Assembly (NCBI GenBank): GCA_963734865.1
Contig: CAVTIV010000019.1
Location: forward strand, 1,302,001 to 1,366,000
Direction: 5' to 3'
DNA: 64,000 nucleotides
Source: CBDCUW01 sp963734865
GTDB taxonomy: Bacteria > Planctomycetota > Planctomycetia > Pirellulales > Pirellulaceae
Below the pieces are notes generated by a model that searched no databases, had not been told where the DNA came from, and saw only the letters and a list, made by a program, of their open reading frames with translations. The stretch's first letter is position 1; each line of letters begins with the position of its first letter. The translations under genes were made by a program, and so were the position numbers. Below are positions 25,779 to 35,723 of this stretch, in pieces.

Positions 25779-28700
25779 TCAGAGATTCGTGGATTGGTTA
25801 CCGTCCCACCACGATTCGCCACGGTGCCATTCATCATCGGAGATCGAATCGGGCCGCGGATCATGGAGGTCATCGGCCCACTGGTCCTTGGAGATGCTGG
25901 CCAGGGCATCCTCCATTTCGTCCAGACGAGCAGCCGGTTCGCGTTCGAACCAGGCCCAGCCAATTGCGGGGGATGGATCGACCGATTCGATCGGCTCCTG
26001 TGGTGGGGCGAAATGTGGCTCGATCGGCGTGGGTTGCCGAGGCGGCGGTGTTTTTTTCTGGGTGATGGTTTTCTCGCGAGGCTTCTCGACGTAGATGATT
26101 TTCGGTTCGGGTTGGGCTTGGGGGAGTTCGGGTGCCGGATCGGGTTCGGGTGGGGCGATCGCGACCGGTTCAGGTTGGGGTTCCGGCAAGACCGGTTCTT
26201 CGATGACATCGATTTCAGGGGCGGGTTGTTCCATTTTGACTGTCTCGATCCGCTGCTCGAATTCTTCCTCTTCCTCGGGCTGCAGGACAGTGGCTCGCCC
26301 GGGCTCTCCCTGCGTGGGCAGCAAGCGGACTTCGACATCGATGTCATGGAAGATATCGACGATGTGGTCGTGGCAGGTGAACATCAGGACCTGATGGCCG
26401 AGTTCGGCAAAGTTCTTGAGTGTTCGTGCCGCGGAGACGGCACGGTCATGGTCGAAGTTCACCAACACATCATCAAGGACCAGTGGCAGCATCACGCCGC
26501 GTCGTGCGTAAGCGGCGGCCAATGAAAGACGCAATGCGATAAAGACCGCTTCACGGGTACCGCGGCTGAGCACTTCCAAGGCCAGCGACTTACCGTCGCG
26601 ATCATCAATTTTCAATTGATTGGTGCCCAGTGGTGTCCAGACTCGAATGTACTTTCCGTCGGTCAGCTGATTCAAGAACGACGAGGCTTCACGCAACGTT
26701 TCCGGTTGGCGTTCACGCTCGAATGTCCCGCACACATCTTCCAGCAAGCAACTCGCCATTGCCAGCGTCTGCCAGCGCCGTGAGACCGATTCGATTTGAC
26801 GTTCGACGCATCCCAATTCGAGCTGTGCGACGGTCAGTCGATTGTCATCGGCGAGATGCTTCATTTCTTGCGCGAGTTCACCCTGTTGAGTGCGCAGCAG
26901 GGCCACGCGGCCCTCGGTTTCGGTCATCCGCGTCGTCAGCGATTCCCAGCGTCTTTCCAAGTCGGCAGCGGCTGCCTCCCCGATCTCTTTGGCGACCTGG
27001 TCGTATTGAACATGCGTCCCAATGATGGAGCGGACTTTTTTGTCCAGATCTTCGTATTGATCGCGCAGATCCGCCAGACTCGCTTTGGCATCCACCATTG
27101 AGTAAAACTGTTCCGAAGTCGCCACGCCGCACTTCGCCCACAGGGCGCGGCGTTGCTGTTCACCACGTTCAATTGCGCGATGGTGGACGCTCTGTTGCCG
27201 CCGAAGTCCCAAGTCTTGTTCTTTTAGCTCGCGTCGTCGTTTGATCCAGTGTTGTTGTCGCGAAAGTTCTTCGTGCAGATGATTGAGTTGGTCCAGTGGA
27301 CCGGTTCGGGGCTTGAACCGCGAAGCGCGGACGTCCGCTTCGATTTCGTCGTCATTTTGTGCGCTGCGTGCCGCATCCTCGTTGACTTCCAACGCCTCCA
27401 GATAGAGGGTTTCAATGCGTTTGGCGATTGTCTGACGTTCACGTCGTCGTTGCTCTTTTTCGGCTTGCAGTTCGTGCAGTCTGCGGCGGCTCGCTTGCAC
27501 CGTTTCGTATCCATCGCTCAGTTTGCGGACGCTTGAGGGCGTCAGCGATTCGCTGAGTCCCAAGCGATCGAGGGTTGCGGCCCACATACGCCGCGCTTCC
27601 TTGCCACCTTCGGCGGCAGCGGTCGCGCGGTCGCGGGCGGCTTTGTAAGCTTGCAGTGCCGCCTGGTGGTTGTGGTAGGTGGGCAGAGACGCTTCCAGGT
27701 CGCTGAGCAATCGCTCGGATTCACGGATCCGAACCTCTAGCGATTCGTTACTGGTTGGTAATGTCGAATCGACGTCATTTCGCTCGGCTTCGACTTCGCG
27801 GATTTGACGGCGTAATGTGTCGATTTGGCGGTCACAATCCTCGCGGTCCAGGGACGTGGACCGTGTGCCGTTCTCGCGACCGAAATAATAGGTCAGCAGA
27901 CTCATGAAACCGAACAGGATGCACAACATGCCCCATGTCGGATCGGGGTTGCTGACAAACCAAGTGATGCCAAAAACGTTGGAGACCCCGTAGATCAGGG
28001 CCATCCCGCCGACGATGAACGGCACTGCCAACAGGATGACTCGATCGATTGGCAGCGCTTCGGAGGTTGTCAGCTCGATCGTTTCTTTTTCCAGATCACG
28101 GTAATGTCGTTTGAGCTTGTCGAGGTGTTCACCCAGTTGTGTCCGATGTCGCAACGTGGTGATGGTTTCGTTTTCCTGTCGAATTGCCTGTTGCAGGTTG
28201 GACGCCCGTGCGCGATGCAGCGTCTCCTTCAGTTGCTCACCTAGCTTGTCGGCACGCTCCTTGTGCTGGATCCCCTCGGCCCGTGCCTGCTTGAGCAGAA
28301 ACGCGTTCTCTTTCACCTGCTTGGCCGGTCCCGAGAGTGCCGCGAGCGTTTGTCGAGAGAGATCGGGAAGCTTGGAAGAGTCGCCTTCGACCAGGATGAG
28401 ACGTTCGGTTTCGTCCATTCCCAGACGCTCGGCGTCGGCTTCGAGTTGCTTTTGGGCCTTGTCAATTTGGACATCCAGGCGGGCGATCTGCTCTTCCAAC
28501 GCTTCGACCCAGGTCGCCTGTTCTGACGCCGCCTCGATCCGTCCTTGCAGTTCCAGCATCCGGCGACTGACGGGAAGTTGCTCCGCTTTGTCGCGAATCG
28601 CGCGTCGCTTCTTTTTGACCTCATCCAGTTTTTCTCGCCGGTCTTGCATCATCGCATCGATTTGGACCAGTTGGCCTGGCGCGTCATCGGGCAGATGGAC

Positions 28701-29519
28701 CTCGGATTCGGTCTCGCCGATCAACTCTGCCACGGCGTTTCGTTCGGCCCAGGTTTCAAAGACGCCGGTCGCAATCTCGACGCAACGTGCTTCGCGTTCC
28801 CAAGCCGACATCCGCTCGGTCAGTTGCTGGATCTCCTGCTGCTGGGCCCGTCGCTGAGTTGCCAATTCGCTCCATCGACGTCCGCCGCGAGTGAGCTGTT
28901 GGACTTCGTCGCGGAGTTTCTCGCGTTTGGAGATCAGAGCGGAAAGCTTGGATGCCTGCGATTCGTCTTCCAGGTTGGCTCGTCCGATCAAGTCCTTGCG
29001 GCCGCCCCGGAGCGATCGCATCACATCGACCAGCGATACGCGATCCAGACCGCTGGACAACTTGTACAATTCGTCGGCAGCGGAGGTGTCATCGAGCGTG
29101 CTCAGCTCTTGCAGTTCGCGCATCCCAATGGCGAACACATTGGTAAAGATTGGCTCGTCAATTTGACCAAGCAGCATGCCCAGTCGGTGCTGTCCCTGGC
29201 TCAGTCCGTCCTGGCCGGTGACAGACAGTTGGCCGCTCGTGCCGGTATCGGTCAGTTGGCTATGCCGCCGGATTTGATAGCCGCCGCCAGGCCCGGTCAC
29301 TCGGATCGCACCGCCGGGAGTGCCGCCGTGAACCGGAGGCAGATACTTGTCGCGGCGATCTTCGGTAAACCCGTACAACATCGCGCGCATGAATTGCATC
29401 ACGGTCGTTTTGCCAGCCTCATTGGGGCCGTAAAACAGCGTCATCTGTTCGGGCAATGAATCGACGGACAAGCCGGTCCACACACCGAATCCGTCGATTT
29501 GGATGTCTTTGACTCTCAT
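25779..29519 (-). CDS. YhaN-like (SbcC-like) coiled-coil ATPase
   Basis: A 1246-residue SMC/SbcC-type ATPase. Walker A is at residues 31-39 (GPNEAGKTT). The C-terminal ABC half has the signature-like 'LSRGTREAVFIALRLSLA' and Walker B 'LPLVLDDVLVNFD'. Long coiled coils lie between. Unusually, two hydrophobic segments sit in the middle of the coil ('RVILLAVPFIVGGMALIYGV', 'WGMLCILFGFMSLLTYYF'), and a Pro-rich tail of about 150 residues ('PEPVAIAPPEPDPAPELP') follows the ATPase. The hydrophobic pair is typical of YhaN proteins and suggests membrane association. It overlaps the upstream nuclease gene by 4 bp (ATGA), so the two are translationally coupled. A role in DNA-end processing is inferred from family. 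Confidence 0.9.
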   Translation of the reverse strand: MRVKDIQIDGFGVWTGLSVDSLPEQMTLFYGPNEAGKTTVMQFMRAMLYGFTEDRRDKYLPPVHGGTPGGAIRVTGPGGGYQIRRHSQLTDTGTSGQLSVTGQDGLSQGQHRLGMLLGQIDEPIFTNVFAIGMRELQELSTLDDTSAADELYKLSSGLDRVSLVDVMRSLRGGRKDLIGRANLEDESQASKLSALISKREKLRDEVQQLTRGGRRWSELATQRRAQQQEIQQLTERMSAWEREARCVEIATGVFETWAERNAVAELIGETESEVHLPDDAPGQLVQIDAMMQDRREKLDEVKKKRRAIRDKAEQLPVSRRMLELQGRIEAASEQATWVEALEEQIARLDVQIDKAQKQLEADAERLGMDETERLILVEGDSSKLPDLSRQTLAALSGPAKQVKENAFLLKQARAEGIQHKERADKLGEQLKETLHRARASNLQQAIRQENETITTLRHRTQLGEHLDKLKRHYRDLEKETIELTTSEALPIDRVILLAVPFIVGGMALIYGVSNVFGITWFVSNPDPTWGMLCILFGFMSLLTYYFGRENGTRSTSLDREDCDRQIDTLRRQIREVEAERNDVDSTLPTSNESLEVRIRESERLLSDLEASLPTYHNHQAALQAYKAARDRATAAAEGGKEARRMWAATLDRLGLSESLTPSSVRKLSDGYETVQASRRRLHELQAEKEQRRRERQTIAKRIETLYLEALEVNEDAARSAQNDDEIEADVRASRFKPRTGPLDQLNHLHEELSRQQHWIKRRRELKEQDLGLRRQQSVHHRAIERGEQQRRALWAKCGVATSEQFYSMVDAKASLADLRDQYEDLDKKVRSIIGTHVQYDQVAKEIGEAAAADLERRWESLTTRMTETEGRVALLRTQQGELAQEMKHLADDNRLTVAQLELGCVERQIESVSRRWQTLAMASCLLEDVCGTFERERQPETLREASSFLNQLTDGKYIRVWTPLGTNQLKIDDRDGKSLALEVLSRGTREAVFIALRLSLAAAYARRGVMLPLVLDDVLVNFDHDRAVSAARTLKNFAELGHQVLMFTCHDHIVDIFHDIDVEVRLLPTQGEPGRATVLQPEEEEEFEQRIETVKMEQPAPEIDVIEEPVLPEPQPEPVAIAPPEPDPAPELPQAQPEPKIIYVEKPREKTITQKKTPPPRQPTPIEPHFAPPQEPIESVDPSPAIGWAWFEREPAARLDEMEDALASISKDQWADDLHDPRPDSISDDEWHRGESWWDGNQSTNL

Positions 29520-30759
29520 GATTTTGTCACCAAGTTCGGCTTTCCGCCACGGAGCAGTTCGACGCCCAGCAGCGTTGCTGAATCGAGTATCTCCGTTTGG
29601 TTTGAGACCGGCACGTCCGCCAACAGCGTGGCCATTGTGCCGGTGATGTCCGTCTGTTCTTCGGTAAACGGCAACAGGTTCAGATTTCTCGCCTCCGCCT
29701 TGCGGTGTTTTTCGGCGGCTCGAAGAAAGTCACCCAAGATCGTGTCTTCGTCGTGCCATGTCTTCGGATATTGGCGGGGCGGACGAACCGCAAGTCGTGC
29801 CGTCCATGCCGATGGGCGCCATGTCCATATTCGCGGCGAAGCCATTGCAGCAAGTCTGCCGCGTCGCCGATCGCCTGTAGCGTCTCGCCACTGCTGACCG
29901 AGATGTCCCAGCCGATCAGCAGATGACGACCGCCGTTTTCGTGCTGCAAGCGAGCGATTCGTTCGCCCAACAGATTGCGAATCCCGCCGACCGCAGCGAT
30001 TTCGGCCGCGTCGATCTGAATGCTGCAATATCGAAACGCATCACATTCGATGCTGTGAATCCGAGTCGTATGATCGGCGTCAACATCGACGATGGAGTAA
30101 CCGTGGGCTCCCGCTTCGCTCAAATCGCGTCCTTGAGGCGATCCGCAGTAGACCGCACCCGCCTCGCCCCCACCGTCGATTTCGGACCGGTTGTGCCGAC
30201 CCCCCAACGCCCAATAGTCAAACCGGCCTTCGGCCAATGCGTCGGCATCCGCGTTTCCATAACCGAGTGCGACGGTGTAATCGTCGGTTGGTTCGATCCG
30301 ATAGCTGGGAACGTGCAGCACACTGCGACCGTCACTGCTTCGTCCCACGATCGTGCAGATCGTTCGACCGGCACGCTGGACCGGAACTGCAACCGTTCGA
30401 TTCTTGGGAAACAACGTCACATTGGATGGCAGCGGCGCGGCCTCGGGCCATTTTTGCGGATCATCGACCTGTCCGGCTGCCCAAAAAATGGGCGTCTGCT
30501 TCGCTTCTAACCTTTCAAAGTTCTCCAACAGCATCGCCATGCCATGCGGGCCCGCGGCCTGTGGGCTGAGCAAATCGCCGGACAGAACCAGGAAATCGAT
30601 GTTGTCAACCAGAGCCGCCTCGAACACCGCCTTGGCAGCCCGCCACGGCGCATCGGCGATCGCTTCCCGCAGATGTGGCGGAAGCGAATCGAGATCACCT
30701 AATGGCGTTTCAAGATGAAAGTCGCTGGCATGAATGAAACGGAACGACTCACCCGACAT
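29516..30759 (-). CDS. YhaO-like metallophosphoesterase (SbcD-like), frameshift near 29820
   Basis: About 414 residues, partner nuclease of the YhaN-like ATPase. Calcineurin-type motifs: 'FIHASDFHLETPL' (D-x-H), 'DFLVLSGDLL' (GD), 'DYWALGGRHNR' (GGRH). The first frame (ATG 30759, GGGAGG 6 nt upstream) loses register near 29820, in GGCGCCCATCGG. The other frame continues with 'PSAWTARLAVRPPRQYPKTW', 'DDFLRAAEKH'-like sequence and 'LLADVPVSNQTEILD' to a stop at 29516 that overlaps the next ATG. Because both halves are conserved and the coupling is intact, I think the break is a one-base sequence error. Confidence 0.82.
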
Positions 30760-31219
30760 TGGATCCCTCCCTGCGGCTCGAAACCGCTTGCTATCGCCAC
30801 ATCGTGTGGCTTGCTGATCGCGCACGTCGCCGGCGTCGTCGGCTGCGTGGGCTCGGGAGTTTAACGAAGTTTGCGAATTCAGGCCAAGTCAGTTTTTGAC
30901 ATCGTTGTTCGCTAGCAATTGCAGCGGATGGCTAGCCGCCCAAAGCACTTCGGTGGGGATGGCTGTCGCTCGGCCCCCGGGTCGCAGAAACGATCGCAAA
31001 ATCCGCGTGATCCGATCGATCGGCCTAGTCGGTATCGACAGGCTGTTGCTGTTGGACTCCCAGGCACGATTCTCCGGACAAGGCATCCCCTTGCGTTTGG
31101 CCACGAGCTAAATTCCCAAAGATCGTGAAGCGGTGAATGCTGGCGCGACACAAACGCCTCGGTCCGAGACCCAGAAGATTATCCGCAGTCAATCGAAGTA
31201 CGCCGGAGACCGTCAGGCC
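30760..31219. other. Divergent intergenic region
   Basis: Lies between the YhaO-like gene (-) and the pseudopilin-like gene (+), so it should hold both promoters. A 71-codon minus-strand frame (31104-30889) has no recognisable domain and I do not call it. Nothing else seen. Confidence 0.4.
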
Positions 31220-31660
31220 ATGGCTCAATCAATCGCCATCCCACGGACTCTTGTCCGCCAAGCATTCTCGCGGATTGAGATTCTTCCGGTCGTCATCTTT
31301 GTCGGCATCTTGACTGCTGCGGTCGGCACTTCGTACTCGTTGCGGAGTCTTGAACGCGGCAAAGCATCGCAAGCATTCGAATTCTTGCACTGTGTTCATC
31401 ACGCACAACGGGATTTTTTTGCCAGTCACGGCAGATATGCCGACGAGATCGGCAAGTTGGACCTGGAACAGCATGATCCGGCCTATTTTTCGGTCGGTGA
31501 AATCACATCGGCCCGATGCGGAAGTTTCAATGACTCGTGGTCACTGACGCTGACCAGACGAGGCGGCATGACTAGCGGTTACGGTGCTTACAGAATCACG
31601 TTCACCGACAACGGTTACGACATTGTCAACAGCGACATTCACCCGGACATTGCTCCCTAA
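31220..31660 (+). CDS. Type II/IV pseudopilin-like protein
   Basis: 146 residues. The N-terminus has a class III-like signal, 'RQAFSRIEILPVVIFVGIL', with A-F-S-x-x-E where prepilin peptidase would normally cleave before Phe and keep Glu at +5, followed by a hydrophobic helix. The tail is 'FEFLHCVHHAQRDFFASHGR', 'YAFDEI'-type periplasmic sequence ending 'ITFTDNGYDIVNSDIHPD'. The leader is long and the residue before Phe is Ala rather than Gly. ATG 31220 has GGAG upstream; a GTG at 31133 would add 29 residues. A 19-bp repeat (CCGGACATTGCTCCCTA) at the stop duplicates the terminal codons. Confidence 0.65.
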   Translation: MAQSIAIPRTLVRQAFSRIEILPVVIFVGILTAAVGTSYSLRSLERGKASQAFEFLHCVHHAQRDFFASHGRYADEIGKLDLEQHDPAYFSVGEITSARCGSFNDSWSLTLTRRGGMTSGYGAYRITFTDNGYDIVNSDIHPDIAP

Positions 31661-31740
31661 CCGGACATTGCTCCCTAGCCGGACGGGGCCGCGCCAATCA
31701 CTCGTCAATCGGGTGAACAGATGGCTGGATTCGGGTTCAG

Positions 31741-33165
31741 CTACAGCAAAATCTTTTCTACCGCGTGGGCCGGTTCGACGCCGGTTAGCTTCATGTCCAA
31801 CCCCTGGAATCGAACAGAAAACTGATGGTGGTCGATCCCCAGCAGGTGCAGCATGGTCGCGTGCAAATCGCGCACGTGGACCACATCCTCGACCGCGTTG
31901 TAGCCTAACTCGTCGGTCGCACCGTGACTGTGGCCGGGCTTGATTCCGCCACCGGCCAACCACATCGAGAAACCTTTGATGTGGTGATCGCGACCGGCGC
32001 CTCCTTTGCCTTGGAACATCGGCGTGCGTCCGAACTCGCCACCCCAAATGATCAAGGTATCGTTCAACATATCCCGCTGCTTGAGGTCATTGAGCAATGC
32101 CCAAGTCGGCTTGTCGGTCAAGCCGCAACAGATATTCATGTACCTTTCGAGTCCACCATGATGATCCCAGCCGCGGTGGTACAAGTGAATGAAACGCACG
32201 CCGCGTTCGGCCAACCGTCGCGCCAGCAAGCAATTCGACGCATACGATCCGTCGCCCGGTTTGGCACCATACATATCCAAAATGTGTTGTGGTTCATCGG
32301 AAACGTCGGCCAGGTCGGGGACGGATGTTTGCATGCGAAAGGCCATTTCATAGGTGGCAAGTCGCGTCTCGATTTCCGGATCGGCCGTCGTCTGCAGTCG
32401 ATGACGATTCAGGTCGGCAACTGTCTCGATCAATCGTCGCTGTTGTTTCTGAGAGATGCCGGGTGGCAGTTGAACGTAATTGACCGGTTGGCCACTGCTA
32501 TTGAACTCGACGCCCTGATAACGACTGGGCAAAAAACCTGCGGCCCACTGGCGTGACGCAATCGGCTGCGGGTTCCTTCCACCGACGCTGGTCAGCACGA
32601 CAAACCCGGGCAGGTCTTCACTCTCGCTGCCCAGTCCGTAGGTGACCCAAGAGCCCATCGACGGGCGACCACTGATCGCCGTCCCGGTATTCATGAACGT
32701 GTGGGCCGGGTCGTGATTGATCTGTTCGGTGACCATCGATCGAACGATGCAAATGTCGTCCGCCATCTTCTGGTGCCAGGGCAGGAAATCGCTGATCGTC
32801 TGGCCGCTTTCGCCATACTGTCCAAATTTGGTCAGCGGGCCGAGACAGTTCAATGCCTGACCTTGCAATTGGGCGATCGGTTGGCCGGCCGTGTACGATT
32901 CGGGCATCGGCTGACCATCGAGCTTGGCCAATGCCGGCTTTTCGTCGAACGTTTCCAAATGCGACGGTCCGCCCGCCATGCACAGAAAGATCACGCGTTT
33001 GATCCGTGGCGGATGATCTGGCAAACCGGTTCGGCCCGGCGGATTGGCGGAACTTGCCGCGGCGGCTTCGCCAGCCAGCAGGGATGACAGTGCGGCGCTA
33101 CCGATCCCCAAACCGCTACGTGAGAGGAAGGCACGTCGATTGGCAATATTCGCGTTCAACATCAT
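31741..33165 (-). CDS. DUF1501 protein (sulfatase-like), Tat signal
   Basis: 474 residues. 'NRRAFLSRSGLGIGSAALSS' is a twin-arginine signal. The DUF1501 domain belongs to the alkaline phosphatase/sulfatase superfamily: 'VIFLCMAGGPSHLETFD', 'GSWVTYGLGSES', 'ERGVRFIHLYHRGWDHH', 'IIWGGEFGRTP', 'GRDHH'. It starts on the last base of the upstream gene's stop (TGATG), so the two genes are translationally coupled. These pairs are very abundant in planctomycetes and are suspected to act on exported polysaccharide degradation products, but no substrate is known. Confidence 0.93.
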   Translation of the reverse strand: MMLNANIANRRAFLSRSGLGIGSAALSSLLAGEAAAASSANPPGRTGLPDHPPRIKRVIFLCMAGGPSHLETFDEKPALAKLDGQPMPESYTAGQPIAQLQGQALNCLGPLTKFGQYGESGQTISDFLPWHQKMADDICIVRSMVTEQINHDPAHTFMNTGTAISGRPSMGSWVTYGLGSESEDLPGFVVLTSVGGRNPQPIASRQWAAGFLPSRYQGVEFNSSGQPVNYVQLPPGISQKQQRRLIETVADLNRHRLQTTADPEIETRLATYEMAFRMQTSVPDLADVSDEPQHILDMYGAKPGDGSYASNCLLARRLAERGVRFIHLYHRGWDHHGGLERYMNICCGLTDKPTWALLNDLKQRDMLNDTLIIWGGEFGRTPMFQGKGGAGRDHHIKGFSMWLAGGGIKPGHSHGATDELGYNAVEDVVHVRDLHATMLHLLGIDHHQFSVRFQGLDMKLTGVEPAHAVEKILL

Positions 33166-35524
33166 CAGTTCCGGGTCACGGTTTCGTACATGTTCAAGAT
33201 CGCCCGACAGACGCCCGTCCAGGCGGCCAGCTCGATCGTGTTGACGGCATCCAAGTCGGCGATTTCGCCGGCCGAATCGATCAACTCACTGGCGTCGCTG
33301 GGGTTTGCTTGATAGTGAGCTCGTTCGGATTCCAACAAACTCGAAAGTGTCTGAAGCTCTTGCTGATCGGGACGGCGCGCTGTTGCAAGTTGAAATGCAT
33401 GTGCCAGTCTCGCCGGCGATGACGTTTCCGCGTCGGACAGCACTCGCGATGCCATCGCCAAGGCTGCTTCCACCATCGTTGGATCGTTCAGCAACACGAG
33501 CACTTCGAGCGGCGTATTGGATCGTGGACGCTCCGCGGTGCACTCTTCACGGCTGGGCGCATCCATCGCCTTGAGCATCGGATGAAGATACTGACGCTGC
33601 CAGTGAACATAAACTCCACGTCGCCATTGGCGCGAGTCTCGATCGGGAACGTACAACCGCGTCGGGAAATTCAAGTGTCGATAATATCCAACGGGTTGAT
33701 AAGGTTTGACACTTGCCCCACCCACCTGCCGGACCAGCAGGCCGCTGATCGCGAGGGCGTTGTCGCGGACCATTTCGGCAGGCATCCGGTAGCGTGACTG
33801 TCGGGCAAACCACTGGTTGTAGGGATCCGTTTGCAAAGCGTCCTCGCTGGCGACCGATGATTGCTGGTAGGTACGCGAGAGAACCAGACGTCGGATCATT
33901 TTTTTGACATTCCATTGGTCGGCGACAAAGTCGATCGCCAATTGATCCAACAGTTCGGGGTGCGTTGGCGGTTGACCTTGGCCGCCAAAGTCGGCCAGCG
34001 ATGACGAGATCCCACGGCCGAACATCAAATACCAAAACCGATTGACGAACACGCGAGCTGTCAGCCCGCCGGCGCCGGTTTCGGCGTCTGTCAGCCAATT
34101 CGCCAAGTCCAAGCGGTTCGCCCGACGATTGCCGGTCACGATCGCATTCATGAACGCCGGCACACGCGGTTGCACAACCGGGCCGCTGTCGTCGAGCCAA
34201 TTGCCGCGCGGCAATACGCGAATCGGACGCGGCGGGATCGCCTGGGAGATCATCGTCAACCGCTGCGAATCTTTGATCTGTTGTTGGTCGGCATGCAACT
34301 GTTCAAGTTCTTGATGCAGCGCGTCATGTGCAACATCTTCGCTGTCCAGCTTCGATTCAATCTCCGCCATCCGCTGCTCGATCGTGGCCAACACTTCACG
34401 TTGCCAACGAGGGAGCACAGGAATTTCGGGCGGCCGCTTGGTGGGCAGCGAGTTGGTCCCCACGGTGAAATGCTGCGCCTCGTCGATGTCGGCAAAGAAG
34501 GCGACCAGGGAATAAAAATCCTCGGATGTGTAGGGGTCGTATTTGTGGTCGTGACACTGTGCACAACCGACGGTGGCCCCCATCCAGACCGCCGAAAAAT
34601 TACGAATTCGGTCAGCAGCGTAAATCGCCAGGTATTCCTTCGGTTGAACTCCCCCTTCGTGCGACGTCTGCAGCAGTCGGTTGTACCCGCTGGCAATCAG
34701 TTGGTCAGTCGTCGGATCGGGAAACAAATCACCCGCCAATTGTTCACGCGTGAATTGATCCAAAGGCAGGTTGTCGTTGAAGGCGTCGATCACGTAGTCG
34801 CGATAGGGCGAAATATTGTGATCCTGGTCACCGTGGTAACCGACGGTATCGGCGAATCGCACCAGGTCCAGCCAATAGACCGCCATCCGTTCACCAAACG
34901 CGGGTGATGCCAACAGCTGATCCACCAACCGCACGTAGTTGGCTCGACTGGGATCGGACACGAATCGCTGCACCTGACGAGACGTCGGTGGCAGACCGGT
35001 CAGGTCAAACGAGACGCGTCGAATCAGCGCCGCCGGATCGGCGTCCGGTGACGGATGCATGCCGACCGAGTTCATTGCCGAGAGGATGAATCGATCGACC
35101 GGATCGCGCGGCCATGACGGCAGTTCCACATTGGGTACGGCATGCGGCTTCGGATGCGCGTAAGCCCAATACGGTTCGTAGGGGCGCCCTCGGAGATCCA
35201 TTGTCCCAACGATGCGATCTGCTGCGCGGTCAGCTTCTTGCCCGAGTCCGCTGGCGGCATCAACAGGTCGGGATCATCGGACGTGATCCGGGCGACCAGT
35301 TCGCTCTCTGAAGCGTCGCCGGGAACGATCGCAATTTCTTTGGCATCGTCCTCCAGGTCCAATCGCAAGTCGGCTTCGCGGTGGGCCGGGTCTGGCCCAT
35401 GACAGAAAAAACACTTGTCCGAAAGGATGGGCCGAATATCACGGTTGAACGACAGTTCCTGGGCTGCGGCGGCAACTGCGATCAACGAAAACAGCGAGAT
35501 GAAAGTGAAACGGATGGGAAACAT
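33165..35524 (-). CDS. PSCyt1-DUF1549-DUF1553 protein, frameshift near 35190
   Basis: About 785 residues. ATG 35524 starts a signal peptide (MFPIRFTFISLFSLIAVAAA). A planctomycete cytochrome domain with heme motif CFFCH ('KCFFCHGPDPAHREADLRLD') follows. Then comes DUF1549 ('ALIRRVSFDLTGLPPT', 'YWLDLVRFADTVGYHGDQDH', 'CAQCHDHKYDPYT') and DUF1553 ('ANWLTDAETGAGGLTARVFV', 'YRMPAEMVRDNALAISGLL'). The frame jumps in GGGCGCCCCTACG near 35190, between 'WISEGAP' and 'YEPYWAY', which are contiguous in relatives. Probably one missing or extra C. Coupled to the DUF1501 gene downstream. Confidence 0.88.
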
Positions 35525-35723
35525 CCTCGGGCGGGGGCTGGAGAGGGGGGCTGGAGAGGCGGATTTCAGGCGGTCATTCAGTATAAACAAGTGTCTGGTT
35601 TTCGTGTTTGGCTCTGCCCCTCGCTGAGGGTTCGGGGCGTGATTTGGCTGAGAAATGACCGTTGACGCCACTCGCAAGCGAACGCTTGGGGTGATGAAAA
35701 CAACCGCATGTGGCGCTGTCCAG

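Noticed and set aside
30889..31104. 71-codon minus-strand frame between the YhaO-like and pseudopilin genes
   Set aside because: No domain, no ribosome-binding site, and overlapping frames of similar length on both strands.
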